A model generated the notes under the pieces. The model ran no database searches. It was given only the letters and a program-made list of their open reading frames with translations, and had not been told where the DNA came from. A program made the translations under genes and the position numbers. From Spongorhabdus nitratireducens (lineage in GTDB: Bacteria > Pseudomonadota > Gammaproteobacteria > Pseudomonadales > Endozoicomonadaceae), in the NCBI GenBank assembly GCA_947387575.1, contig CANDOC010000012.1, positions 62,001 through 126,000 on the forward strand: a stretch of 64,000 nucleotides of DNA. Direction: 5' to 3'. Positions 18,981 to 27,697 of the stretch are shown one piece after another. Position 1 is the first letter of the stretch. Each line of letters starts with the position of its first letter.

Positions 18981-21530
18981 TTAATCATCACAGCTAACAA
19001 TTGGGCAGAAAGATGCGTTTCCGGAAAATACAATGATGCCCAGCTCGTGAAGTGTTCTGGAGGTCAAATCTTCTGGATTTTCCAAGGTGTCAATATTGTC
19101 GGGAATTGTCCGAAGCTGGGCGATGATCGGATGGTGTTGGAGGTGTGTTGGAGACTGTTGCTGGAAGGCGGCTTCTTCGCATAGAGGGTAAAGCGTTGTT
19201 GCTACTCTGGCGCATATCTTCACTTGGTCTTGTGGAAGTGTAGTGCTATCACTGGCAGCCTTGATTAGTTCAAACAGTTGGAAAATTCCATCAACTGTCG
19301 TTGCGATAACCCTGCTGGCATCATCTTGGTCACCGTAAACCGACAGTCGATAAAAATATAACCAGGCCAATGATACGAGTTCATCGGGTGGGAGGCGTTG
19401 TTTTGTTTTGGTAGAAGCAATGCTTTCCAGATGTTTGCCTGCCGTTGGTGAGGGTATGGCCTTGGGTGGTAAGTCAGGAACTGCTACAGCGGTTTCTGCA
19501 ATTGTACGTTCATCAACCCTTATTACCGGCCACTTTTGATGGTATCGATGTGACGGATTGCGGATACGTTCTGCCAGTTGTTCACCACTGCTCCATGAGA
19601 TCTTGAAAATCACTGGAATCGCAAGTCGTTGTATATAGGGGCGTAATGTTGCCGGGATATGTTTGAGCTTAAGTTTGTCCTTCGGGCTATCTCCTTTGAT
19701 CAAGTAGTAAAATCTGAATCGTTCGGCATAGCCAGAGACCCAGCAGGGCAGAGCAAGTCTGCCCTCCACCGTTAGCCATGACATCATCACACCTGCAATA
19801 ATATCCAGCTGTTGTATATCTTCTATTGAACTGGCATAACTAGATTGTTTGGAAAGGGTTGACGCAAGTATTTTGAAGTTTCTGGTTTCTTCTTCAATTT
19901 CAGCAGACCGACCGCCGTGATAATCCTTTATCAGGTCACGCCAGTCCTCCATGGCTGCAAAGACCCTGCTCATCTGCTGCTTAAATATAGTCAGGCATGT
20001 CTCGTCTGTGGGGTCGGAAGAAATAGAGGTTTCGGAAAAATATCCGGCAAGCACCCGTCCGGTAAGGTTCTTATCTATCGTGCAGTTAAACAGCAGACTC
20101 ATTGCCCAGTGCTCAAAGTGATCTGTTGCAAGGTATTTGCGTACAAATGACGAGCAGCACTTTTGTCGCAAAGTGAACAGCGTTTCCGCCGGGTCAGCAC
20201 CAAAATTTTTATGAATGTAGAGCTGTGCATTAACTACAGGAACAAGCAGCTGGCCTACCAGATCAAAAGAGAAACAGTGTTTAAGTTTTTTAGGCTTCAC
20301 AAAATCTGGAGCCTTGCTATAGGCCTGCATTGATATGGCAACTTTTTTCTTGAGTGCTGAGATTAATGGTTTGGGACAATATGCAAGTTGATCTTTATGT
20401 GCCTGTTTTAGTGCTTTCACAAGGTGTTTGACCGCTAATTCAAGCCCTTGGGTACCCTTGGCCTTGGCTTTTCTTTGGGAGCAGGAGGTAAAGAAGTACT
20501 CAAGCTCGTTGTGTGTCCATACAATGATTTCCCGCAGGCTTTTTTCAGAATCTTTCTTTTTTATTGTGAGGGCCAGAGCCTTTTCTGGAAGTTGGGTATA
20601 TAAACCATGTAGTTTTTCCATTGCATCAAAACAGGCTGCGCAACCGGCTTCAGTTATTTCTGTTTCTCCAAAGCAACAATCAGGTAAAAAGACTGGAATA
20701 TTCCCTCCTGTATCAAGAATTGTTACTTGAGAGCATGCTGATGCCGGACGGGGATAGCTCAGGGTGTTTGTACTTCCGTCATCATCTGTCTGAGGAGTTG
20801 AGTCATCCCCGCTCCTGGTTTCCTCCTCAAACTGTTGGGCAAATATAAAGGGTGAATCTTCCTGAGAGTGTTCCTGAGAGTGTTCCTGAACCGGAGAGCA
20901 TGATTTTCGTAGTGCCAGCCGTCTGCGGTAACGGGGCATAAGGCCAATTTCGGCGACACGGGACAGGACCGGACTTGATTGTTGAGAGGCGTCATCACGA
21001 AGCAGACTAAGCAAATCCAGTTCTGATCCACTGTAGGATAATGGGTCATGATCAGAGGTACTTGATGAAAAACCTGAATCAGAATCCAGCTGTGAAAGAC
21101 TAAAAATCGAGCTTGTAGATGAATGTAATGAACTACTTGTAGATGAACTTAATGAACCGCATGAATCCCAGACGAGGGTATTTCTGGTGCCAGAGATATA
21201 GCTAAAAGAGGGCGTATCTGTCGTTGGTGGCTTCTCAAGAGAGAGTGCTCTGCGATGTTGCCGTGCAACATCACAGGAAAATGAGTGAGAACAGGTGAGT
21301 GGATGGTGAGAAATAGAAGTACGTCTTTGTATTTTTGTTCTTTCCGAGTGGTCAGGCTCGAGGGATGGGTTCAATGGACGTGTAGTGTGTTGGCTGTATG
21401 TGTTTCTACACGGAACTTTTTTTTTCAGAGGTTCTGAGCTGGCATCAGGTTGTTGTTGACCGAAAGATGAGAGTAAATCTGGTTCAATACTCTGGGGCTC
21501 CAGTTCATCTGCGCAGCAAAAGCGGCACAT
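18981..21530 (-). CDS. Large Ser-rich protein of unknown function (849 aa)
   Basis: I do not recognise a domain. From ATG 21530 the protein starts MCRFCCADELEP (Cys-rich, no signal peptide). A disordered polar N-terminal third follows, with a strongly Ser/Thr-rich block at about residues 123-170 and a short EHSQEHSQED repeat. The C-terminal two thirds look folded and helical, without membrane segments. A TTG at 21539 would add three residues. No clear Shine-Dalgarno is visible. The AT-rich upstream region and the neighbouring exported kinase suggest an accessory, host-interaction locus. An effector role is possible but is inference only. Confidence 0.7.
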   Translation of the reverse strand: MCRFCCADELEPQSIEPDLLSSFGQQQPDASSEPLKKKVPCRNTYSQHTTRPLNPSLEPDHSERTKIQRRTSISHHPLTCSHSFSCDVARQHRRALSLEKPPTTDTPSFSYISGTRNTLVWDSCGSLSSSTSSSLHSSTSSIFSLSQLDSDSGFSSSTSDHDPLSYSGSELDLLSLLRDDASQQSSPVLSRVAEIGLMPRYRRRLALRKSCSPVQEHSQEHSQEDSPFIFAQQFEEETRSGDDSTPQTDDDGSTNTLSYPRPASACSQVTILDTGGNIPVFLPDCCFGETEITEAGCAACFDAMEKLHGLYTQLPEKALALTIKKKDSEKSLREIIVWTHNELEYFFTSCSQRKAKAKGTQGLELAVKHLVKALKQAHKDQLAYCPKPLISALKKKVAISMQAYSKAPDFVKPKKLKHCFSFDLVGQLLVPVVNAQLYIHKNFGADPAETLFTLRQKCCSSFVRKYLATDHFEHWAMSLLFNCTIDKNLTGRVLAGYFSETSISSDPTDETCLTIFKQQMSRVFAAMEDWRDLIKDYHGGRSAEIEEETRNFKILASTLSKQSSYASSIEDIQQLDIIAGVMMSWLTVEGRLALPCWVSGYAERFRFYYLIKGDSPKDKLKLKHIPATLRPYIQRLAIPVIFKISWSSGEQLAERIRNPSHRYHQKWPVIRVDERTIAETAVAVPDLPPKAIPSPTAGKHLESIASTKTKQRLPPDELVSLAWLYFYRLSVYGDQDDASRVIATTVDGIFQLFELIKAASDSTTLPQDQVKICARVATTLYPLCEEAAFQQQSPTHLQHHPIIAQLRTIPDNIDTLENPEDLTSRTLHELGIIVFSGNASFCPIVSCDD

Positions 21531-21852
21531 AAAATACAATACAATTAATTTCAGAAAAGTAGCCAGACTTGATACTCCCTTGAAATATAAAGAACGGCTA
21601 TTTGATTAAATATAATGAGATAAAAGCGCTTCCGAACAAGTTATGAATTCTCTATTGCAAAAAATAGCATAATTACAATAGCTTGCTTTCAATTAGTAAG
21701 TTCTTGAATGTTTTTAGAGTTACTCATCATGTTAATGGCTAAAAAGGGCTCTGAATATTGAATAGCTATCTTTCATTTTTCTGAAAAAAGAATGTAAACG
21801 AACTGACATTTTTATCTGTCAGACTTTGAGGGATGCTGATGAGGAGACTGAA
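21531..21852. other. AT-rich intergenic region
   Basis: About 320 bases of markedly AT-rich sequence separate the divergent Ser-rich protein gene and the small membrane protein gene. It must hold both promoters. I see no gene, RNA or strong repeat. The composition differs from flanking core genes and fits an acquired segment. Confidence 0.6.
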
Positions 21853-22032
21853 ATGGACTCCATTTTTTTTCAGAGTCTGCTGGTGGTAACAGGGATCGTT
21901 ATATTGTTGGTGTGGGGGCTGCTGCTTATGGTTCAGGGTATTGGCTTTGGTGTTTTAGTGCTGATTCAAATTTCCCGGGACTATCTCTCGGCGGTATCTA
22001 TTGCTGCCCGTATATCAATTACCTCCCGGTAG
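21853..22032 (+). CDS. Small membrane protein (59 aa)
   Basis: ATG 21853 is preceded by GAGGAG at a 6-base spacing, an excellent ribosome-binding site. The product has one long hydrophobic span, LLVVTGIVILLVWGLLLMVQ, running into further hydrophobic residues, then a short polar tail. It has no recognisable family. Its last 18 bases overlap, tail to tail, the end of the GNAT gene on the other strand. The case for it rests on the RBS and hydrophobic pattern; it could still be chance. Confidence 0.5.
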   Translation: MDSIFFQSLLVVTGIVILLVWGLLLMVQGIGFGVLVLIQISRDYLSAVSIAARISITSR

Positions 22033-22473
22033 CTGCTGGCTATAAGACATCAGGGCAAAGCTTTCTCCCCGCATACGGTACATTCGCCAGGGGGAGGCAA
22101 TATTATCTGGGGCTGACTCGCAGCCCTGCTCGAGGAAACCAGCCTTGCGATAAAAAGTAATCAGGTAGGCGTACGGGTAACACCAGACAGGCTCACTAAA
22201 CTTGGGGAGACAATACCCAAGCAGCTGATAACCCAGTCCCTGTCGTCTTTTATCCTGTGCAACCCAAAGACCTCGCAACAGCCAGGCACGGCCTTTCAAT
22301 GTGAAGCGCACCGCGGCGACAATGCCTTGTAAACTCCGGGCAACATACACCCGATCTTCACGACCACACTTGCCTTTATGGCCATTGGCTTTATAGAACC
22401 GGTTAACCAGCCCCAGCTGGTCACCGGTTACCTGACTGAAGACAATGTCAGAGTTTGTGTTATTCGACGTCAT
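22015..22473 (-). CDS. GNAT family N-acetyltransferase
   Basis: A 152-aa acetyl-CoA-dependent transferase with the binding loop VAQDKRRQGLGYQLL, preceded by LLRGLWV (strand 4) and followed by YLITFYRKAGFLEQG, a typical GNAT end. The substrate is unknown. ATG 22473 (MTSNNTNSD) overlaps the end of the upstream gene by 14 bases, so translation is probably coupled. The longer frame to 22512 is less likely. Confidence 0.82.
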   Translation of the reverse strand: MTSNNTNSDIVFSQVTGDQLGLVNRFYKANGHKGKCGREDRVYVARSLQGIVAAVRFTLKGRAWLLRGLWVAQDKRRQGLGYQLLGYCLPKFSEPVWCYPYAYLITFYRKAGFLEQGCESAPDNIASPWRMYRMRGESFALMSYSQQLPGGN

Positions 22474-22732
22474 CAATCCAGGGCGTTTCCGGCAGCATAT
22501 CCAGAGTTTCACTGTAGCGGGTCAGGTTGAATGACTCTTCGTTATTAACCATCTGCTCCATTTCCAGCCCAAGTGCGCAGGCCATCAATTCAATCGCTTC
22601 TTCCTTTGGGGTACCGGTCATCATCAACCGCATCAGGGTTTCCTTGACCTTAAGCGGATTGCCTTCTTCCAGCTGGTTTTCAATGATGGTTTTCAGCCCT
22701 TCGCCATCCAGCAGATCATTTTGTTCAGACAT
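22460..22732 (-). CDS. Conserved small acidic protein (90 aa), function unknown
   Basis: From ATG 22732 (AAAGAGAC upstream) it reads MSEQNDLLDGEGLKTIIENQ and ends LPETPWIDDVE. It is soluble, acidic and predicted helical. The LKVKETLMRLMMTGTPKEEA segment looks like a conserved core. I cannot name a family. It overlaps the GNAT gene by 14 bases, indicating one operon. Confidence 0.7.
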   Translation of the reverse strand: MSEQNDLLDGEGLKTIIENQLEEGNPLKVKETLMRLMMTGTPKEEAIELMACALGLEMEQMVNNEESFNLTRYSETLDMLPETPWIDDVE

Positions 22733-22808
22733 GGTGTCTCTTTGCGGTCCGGTGTTCAAAGCGGCTGATCATAGAGTAAATTACGGGATAAAGGGAACCC
22801 GGTGAGAT

Positions 22809-23222
22809 TTATTTGCACACTCTCTCATTGCACTGTGGTGGTTTTCCCAGAAATGGTCGTAACCACCGTGCCAGAGGATAGCGGTGGCGAGCCAGCAAGC
22901 GATAGCCTGCATCAGCGATATAGCGTATAAGCGGCCAGCGTAACGGTACCATCAGCCAGCCTCTTCCCACAGCATGCCAGGCAGCCTGTGTGGCATCCAT
23001 TCCAGTCAGTATTGAACCATCCCCCAGCCGGGCATGAATCAATTCATCCAGAGCCTGCAGGTCAAGCTCCGGATAATGCAGGGCAAAGTCAGGTTCCCGA
23101 ATACTGACGGTTTTCAGCTGCCTCTTATGATTCCGGGCTTCCAGACAGGCAATCTGGCGCTGGCAAATCGGGCAGTTGCCATCATAAAACAGGGTGACAT
23201 GAAAACTGATATTTGAACTCAT
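22809..23222 (-). CDS. DCC-family (DUF393) thiol-disulfide oxidoreductase-like protein
   Basis: The N-terminus contains FYDGNCPICQRQIACLEAR, the DxxCxxC signature that names the DCC family and that resembles a thioredoxin-like active site. SIREPDF and ILTGMDATQAAWHAVGRG are further family marks. Length is 137 aa, typical. The in vivo substrate is unknown. It lies 9 bases after the gabD stop on the same strand, so it is probably cotranscribed with gabD. Confidence 0.85.
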   Translation of the reverse strand: MSSNISFHVTLFYDGNCPICQRQIACLEARNHKRQLKTVSIREPDFALHYPELDLQALDELIHARLGDGSILTGMDATQAAWHAVGRGWLMVPLRWPLIRYIADAGYRLLARHRYPLARWLRPFLGKPPQCNERVCK

Positions 23223-23231
23223 TTACCAAGT

Positions 23232-24686
23232 TTAACGGTCAATGCCTCCCATGCAGATATATTTAATTTCCAGATAGTCTTCGATACCGTATTTAGAGCC
23301 TTCACGGCCATTACCGGACTCTTTCATTCCGCCAAAAGGCGCTGCAGGGTTGGATACTGCACCGTCGTTAACGCCGACAATACCGTACTCCAGCGCTTCG
23401 CTTACCCGCCAGACCCGGCCGATATCCCGGCTGTACATATAAGATGCCAGACCGAACTCGGTATCGTTGGCCAGCTGGATGGCTTCCTCTTCGGTATCAA
23501 AAGCAATCAGTGGTGCGACCGGCCCAAAAATTTCTTCCCTGAATACCCGCATTTCGGTGGACACACCGGTCAGCACCGCGGGGTTAACAAAGGCGCCTTT
23601 ATCATTATCAGCGCTGTCGGTTCGCAAAGACGCGCCTTTGTTTACAGCATCATCAATTAAGGCTCGCACATCATTTGCTGCACCTTCATTGATTAACGGC
23701 CCGATAGTGATGCCTTCATCCATCCCGTTTCCGACCTGCAGCTGTTTAACGGCTTGCTCAAGCTTGGCTGCAAACTCATCATATACGCCTCGCTGTACCA
23801 GTAATCGGTTGGCACAGATACAGGTCTGGCCGGCATTGCGGAACTTGGAGGCCATGGCCCCTTTTACTGCTTCATCCAGATCAGCATCATCAAACACAAT
23901 AAACGGTGCATTGCCGCCCAGCTCCATTGAGGTTCGTTTAACTGTGGCTGCACATTGCTCAATCAGGATTTTTCCGACCGGCGTTGAGCCGGTAAAGGTC
24001 AGCTTGCGCACCGCCGGGTTACGAGTCAATTCATTACCAATTTCCCGAGTGACGCCGGTAACGATATTGATAACCCCGTCCGGAATACCTGCTCTCTGGG
24101 CTAGTATGCCAACGGCATAGGCTGAAAGAGGTGTGGCATTGGCCGGTTTGCAGACAATAGTGCAACCTGCAGCCAGTGCCGGGGCAATCTTGCGGGTCAG
24201 CATGGCATTGGGGAAATTCCATGGTGTAATCGCAGCCACAACACCAACAGGCTGTTTGACTACCAGTAACCGTTTATCTTCCGAGGGTCGGGGCAGGGTG
24301 TCGCCATATATGCGCCGGGCTTCTTCTGCAAACCATTCGACATAACCCGCGCCATAAGCGATTTCAGCTTTGGCTTCGGCCAGCGGTTTACCCATTTCCT
24401 GAGTCAGAATGGTGGCCAGATCGTCCTGATGCGTCAGTATCAGTTTGAACCAGCGGCGCAGCAACCGGGCACGCTCATTGGCTGACTGCTGCTTCCATTC
24501 AACCAGTGCGGATTCAGCCGCTTCAATAGCACGGCGGGTCTCTGCAGTGCCACAGTGAGCAACCTGATGCAGGACTTCTCCCGTGGCCGGGTTCCTGACA
24601 TCAAGTGTTTCGCCACTATCGGCTGCAATCCAGTCTCCGTCGACCAGAGCACCGGTTGCCAGCAGGGTCGGATCATTCAGCTTCAT
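23232..24686 (-). CDS. gabD: Succinate-semialdehyde dehydrogenase (NADP-dependent)
   Basis: This 484-aa aldehyde dehydrogenase oxidises succinate semialdehyde to succinate at the end of GABA catabolism. It shows the GabD pattern [20 protein letters not shown], the glycine motif [11 protein letters not shown], the catalytic Glu in [18 protein letters not shown] and the catalytic Cys in [13 protein letters not shown]. The end [20 protein letters not shown] is also GabD-like. No gabT or gabP is adjacent. Other semialdehydes (for example glutarate semialdehyde) are possible substrates. Confidence 0.92.
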   Translation of the reverse strand: MKLNDPTLLATGALVDGDWIAADSGETLDVRNPATGEVLHQVAHCGTAETRRAIEAAESALVEWKQQSANERARLLRRWFKLILTHQDDLATILTQEMGKPLAEAKAEIAYGAGYVEWFAEEARRIYGDTLPRPSEDKRLLVVKQPVGVVAAITPWNFPNAMLTRKIAPALAAGCTIVCKPANATPLSAYAVGILAQRAGIPDGVINIVTGVTREIGNELTRNPAVRKLTFTGSTPVGKILIEQCAATVKRTSMELGGNAPFIVFDDADLDEAVKGAMASKFRNAGQTCICANRLLVQRGVYDEFAAKLEQAVKQLQVGNGMDEGITIGPLINEGAANDVRALIDDAVNKGASLRTDSADNDKGAFVNPAVLTGVSTEMRVFREEIFGPVAPLIAFDTEEEAIQLANDTEFGLASYMYSRDIGRVWRVSEALEYGIVGVNDGAVSNPAAPFGGMKESGNGREGSKYGIEDYLEIKYICMGGIDR

Positions 24687-24722
24687 GGGTAACCTCCTGT
24701 GCCGCTCACTTCGGAATCTTGC

Positions 24723-24736
24723 TTGATCCAGATCAT
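24723..24736. promoter_or_regulatory. Possible FNR/Anr-type box
   Basis: TTGATCCAGATCAT matches the FNR consensus TTGAT-N4-ATCAA at 9 of 10 defined positions. It lies 60 bases before the small membrane protein start at 24797 and 36 bases upstream of gabD, so either could be oxygen-regulated. This rests on sequence match only. Confidence 0.4.
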
Positions 24737-24796
24737 AAAGTTGTTATGGGGGGAACGGTAGTCTGGTATCAAAATTACGGGGTGAGGAGAGTGCAC

Positions 24797-24913
24797 ATGT
24801 ATACAGATATTGTTGTAATTTCAGGTCTGTTGGTCGTCGGTGGCTGTGTTGCAGTGATTGCCGGCTTTGTCCATTTTGCCCGCAAGGATGCCAAGCGCCA
24901 CCACAAGCACTGA
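24797..24913 (+). CDS. Small single-span membrane protein (38 aa)
   Basis: ATG 24797 has GAGGAG 7 bases upstream. The product is a hydrophobic helix VVISGLLVVGGCVAVIAGFV followed by a positive, His-rich tail HFARKDAKRHHKH, which places the C-terminus in the cytoplasm by the positive-inside rule. Size and layout resemble accessory subunits of respiratory oxidases, and a possible FNR-type box lies upstream, but there is no direct evidence of function. Confidence 0.6.
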   Translation: MYTDIVVISGLLVVGGCVAVIAGFVHFARKDAKRHHKH

Positions 24914-25007
24914 GTCATCATTCAGATTCTTGCTCAGGTTGTAGCTCGATCCGGTATCCCCGGCCTGAACGTTGTCGTCAGGCCTGTGGGAATATTGTCG
25001 TTTCCGC

Positions 25008-25481
25008 TCAGTGAGCCACACTGGCAATATCGCCTGGCTTGCGCAGCATCTTGTCTATATCCCCGATATGGGTCTCTTCTTCGGCGATCAGCCGGCAGGC
25101 ATATTCTTCCAGCATGATTGAGTTGGCCTGTCGGGCCAGTACCAGCAAATCCCTGTAAAGCTGAACCCCTTCTTTTTCGAAAGTCAGTGCCTCCTGCATA
25201 ATATCACCGATATCATGCTGTGACGTTTCCAGCAGCTCCCCGATGCCCAGTGAAGGGTGCTCTCCCAGGTGGGTAATCATTTCTCCTGCCTCATGGGCAT
25301 GAGCCAAGGTTTCATTGGCTGCCCCCCGCAACCAGCCAACAATAGGAATACGGCTGTAGCCAAAAACCATAAAACTGTAGTGGGTATAGCGTACAACCCC
25401 GGCCAGTTCATGTTCCAGTATCTGATTCAGTTTGCTAACCAGTGTCGCCTTGAGCTCAGCATTGTTTTGGAGAGAGGACAT
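25008..25481 (-). CDS. Bacterioferritin-like protein
   Basis: A 157-aa four-helix ferritin-like protein. Di-iron-type ligands are visible in ILEHELAGVVRYTHYS, HAHEAGEMITHLGEHP and CRLIAEEETHIGDIDKML. The bacterioferritin haem-binding Met context (DEMKHAD) is not kept (here AHAHEAG), so it may lack haem. The likely role is iron storage or protection from oxidative damage in the cytoplasm. It stands alone; no bacterioferritin-associated ferredoxin is next to it. Confidence 0.8.
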   Translation of the reverse strand: MSSLQNNAELKATLVSKLNQILEHELAGVVRYTHYSFMVFGYSRIPIVGWLRGAANETLAHAHEAGEMITHLGEHPSLGIGELLETSQHDIGDIMQEALTFEKEGVQLYRDLLVLARQANSIMLEEYACRLIAEEETHIGDIDKMLRKPGDIASVAH

Positions 25482-25689
25482 CAGAACTCCAGTCTGCAGG
25501 CATTAATAACAGTAGCAGCAAGTATAGATAAGCCTTCAGGCCAACGAGTACAGGATTACAGACAGACAGTATTTCATCACTTTTTATGCATGCTGAGATG
25601 CTATTTTGTCACTTGGTGGAATCCTGAACTTTTTGCCGGTTTGTGAATCCAACGCGATTCCTTGTCAGATAGAAATGATGAGAAGTGCA

Positions 25690-26349
25690 ATGTCACTGCA
25701 GCAGATAGAAGCCGTCATTTTTGATATGGATGGTGTACTGATTGATACCGAGCCAGCCTGGCAGCAGGCTGAAGTTGATCTGTTACCCGAATACGGCATT
25801 CCCATCACCTATGAAGATACCTTCAAAACCACCGGGCTGAGAATCGATCAGGTGATTGATTACTGGTATCAGCGATACCCCTGGCCTGATTATGACAATG
25901 CCGAGGTTTCCCGGACACTGGTGCAGGCAGTGATTGCCTTTATTCATCGCGACGGTAAACCAATGACAGGCGTAACGGGGGCACTGGAATACTGCCAACA
26001 GCAGGGTTACAGCATAGGGCTGGCGACATCATCGCCCATGAAACTGGTTGATGCCGTACTCGACCGACTTAATATTCGTCATTACTTCCAGGCGATTGCA
26101 TCGGCTAAAAATCTGCAATACGGAAAACCCCATCCAGAGGTTTATCTGAATTGTGCTAAAAGTTTGAATATTCACCCGGTGAAGTGTCTTGCCATCGAAG
26201 ATTCCTTTAACGGGGTGATTGCAGCCAGAGCTGCCAATATGCAAACGGTGGTTATTCCGCCACCGGAGCAACAGCAGCAGGCAAGATGGGTTGTAGCCCA
26301 TTATCAGCTGGCTGATTTATCAATGTTGGCAAACATGTTTACCGGGTAA
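25690..26349 (+). CDS. hxpB: HAD-family hexitol/2-deoxyglucose-6-phosphate phosphatase
   Basis: The protein resembles E. coli YniC/HxpB (222 aa; here 219 aa from ATG 25690). The HAD nucleophile motif is FDMDGVLIDTEPAW (Asp 12, Asp 14). The second motif is LATSSP, the third has Lys in LQYGKPHPEVY, and the acidic motif is IEDSFNGV. It should dephosphorylate small sugar phosphates. Upstream in-frame codons extend to 25606 but are not family-like; ATG 25675 is a second option. The MFS gene starts 4 bases after its stop. Confidence 0.85.
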   Translation: MSLQQIEAVIFDMDGVLIDTEPAWQQAEVDLLPEYGIPITYEDTFKTTGLRIDQVIDYWYQRYPWPDYDNAEVSRTLVQAVIAFIHRDGKPMTGVTGALEYCQQQGYSIGLATSSPMKLVDAVLDRLNIRHYFQAIASAKNLQYGKPHPEVYLNCAKSLNIHPVKCLAIEDSFNGVIAARAANMQTVVIPPPEQQQQARWVVAHYQLADLSMLANMFTG

Positions 26350-26353
26350 AGCT

Positions 26354-27625
26354 GTGTCTGCTTTCACGCTGTATCTGAGAGGTGGATTATCCTGCCTGGT
26401 AGCTGCATCGTTCTGTGGCTATCAGTTTATGCTGCAGGGGGCACCAGCGGTAATGGTGCCCGAGCTGGTGCAGGATCTGGATCTTAACCTGGCAGATGTC
26501 GGTTGGCTGAGCAGCAGCTTTCTTTATGTTTATCTGCTGCTGCAGCTACCGGGCGGTTATCTGGCCGACAGGTTGAGCTCCAAAGGGTTGCTGATTTTCA
26601 GTAGCCTGCTGATTGCTATCGCCTGCTATGGATTCAGTCATGCCAGTACAATGACTGAAGCCTGTCTGACCCGCGGTATGATGGGCATAGCCACTGCTCC
26701 CGGTATTATCATTTGCCTGAACCTGATTCATCGCTGGTTTCCGGCTCGCTGGTTCTTTGCCATTAACGGGCTGGCAGAAACTGTGATTATGGCCGGCGGA
26801 GCGCTCGGGCCTCTGGTTATTCCCCGCCTGATGGCTGCTTTTGACTGGCGACAGACCATGATGTGGCTTGCGGCGTTTGGTATTTTGCTTGCCGTGGCCA
26901 GCCTGCTGCTGGTTCGCAGCTTTCCACCCCGGGAACATTTATCTGATGATATTGGCATAATCGACCAGACTAAAAACCGGCGACCATTTTCTGCTATTGA
27001 ATACGGGTTGTACTGTGTTTATGGCTTTGGTGCATTTGCCATGGTGTGCTGCTTTGGCGGGCTCTGGGGCGTACCTTTTCTAGCTCTACAGTTCCCGGAT
27101 CAGGATATAGCCGTAGCCTCGACCGTTGCGCTGATTTTTATCGGACTGGGATGTGGTGTTCCAGTGTTGGGAGCACTTTCGTCCTGGCTTAATGCGCCTC
27201 GGCGGCTGATGGTCGGGTCTGTGTTAGCCAGTTTGCTTTTCACCTGCCTGTTGCTGTTTTGCAACAGATCTCTGCAATCGGCAGCGGTGTTATGTTTTCT
27301 TGCCGGTTTCTTTTCCGGTGGTTATATGCTGGTGTTTGGTATGGTCAGAATCATTGGTCTTCCGGCGTATACAGGACTGGTACTGGCCGGTGCTAATGGC
27401 TGTATGCTAATGCCGGGCCCGGCTTTGCAACCTGCGATTGGCTGGATTCTCGACAGCAGGGTTGAGACCACTTTGCGACAACCTGAAGTGCTGGATTTTC
27501 AGTTGGCCTTTCTGCCAATGCTATCTGCCCAGTTACTGGCACTGCTTGCGATACTGGTTTTGAGTTATGGGTATTTACGCGAACAGCGTAATAAAACAAG
27601 AGTATCTATTTCGATTGCCAGATGA
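26354..27625 (+). CDS. MFS transporter
   Basis: A 423-aa integral membrane protein with about 12 hydrophobic segments. The major-facilitator loop 2-3 motif is GGYLADRLSSKGLL. Near the N-terminus, QGAPAVMVPELVQDLDLNLADVGWLSSSF is usual for anion or drug/H+ members. The start is GTG 26354, 4 bases after the hxpB stop, so they are probably cotranscribed. The substrate is unknown; the linked sugar phosphatase is only a weak hint. Confidence 0.85.
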   Translation: MSAFTLYLRGGLSCLVAASFCGYQFMLQGAPAVMVPELVQDLDLNLADVGWLSSSFLYVYLLLQLPGGYLADRLSSKGLLIFSSLLIAIACYGFSHASTMTEACLTRGMMGIATAPGIIICLNLIHRWFPARWFFAINGLAETVIMAGGALGPLVIPRLMAAFDWRQTMMWLAAFGILLAVASLLLVRSFPPREHLSDDIGIIDQTKNRRPFSAIEYGLYCVYGFGAFAMVCCFGGLWGVPFLALQFPDQDIAVASTVALIFIGLGCGVPVLGALSSWLNAPRRLMVGSVLASLLFTCLLLFCNRSLQSAAVLCFLAGFFSGGYMLVFGMVRIIGLPAYTGLVLAGANGCMLMPGPALQPAIGWILDSRVETTLRQPEVLDFQLAFLPMLSAQLLALLAILVLSYGYLREQRNKTRVSISIAR

Positions 27626-27697
27626 AATCCTGACCTGTCATTTTTTGGACATATAAAGGAATAATAATCAGTAGGTTTTGAGTGTTAAAAGCTGATT

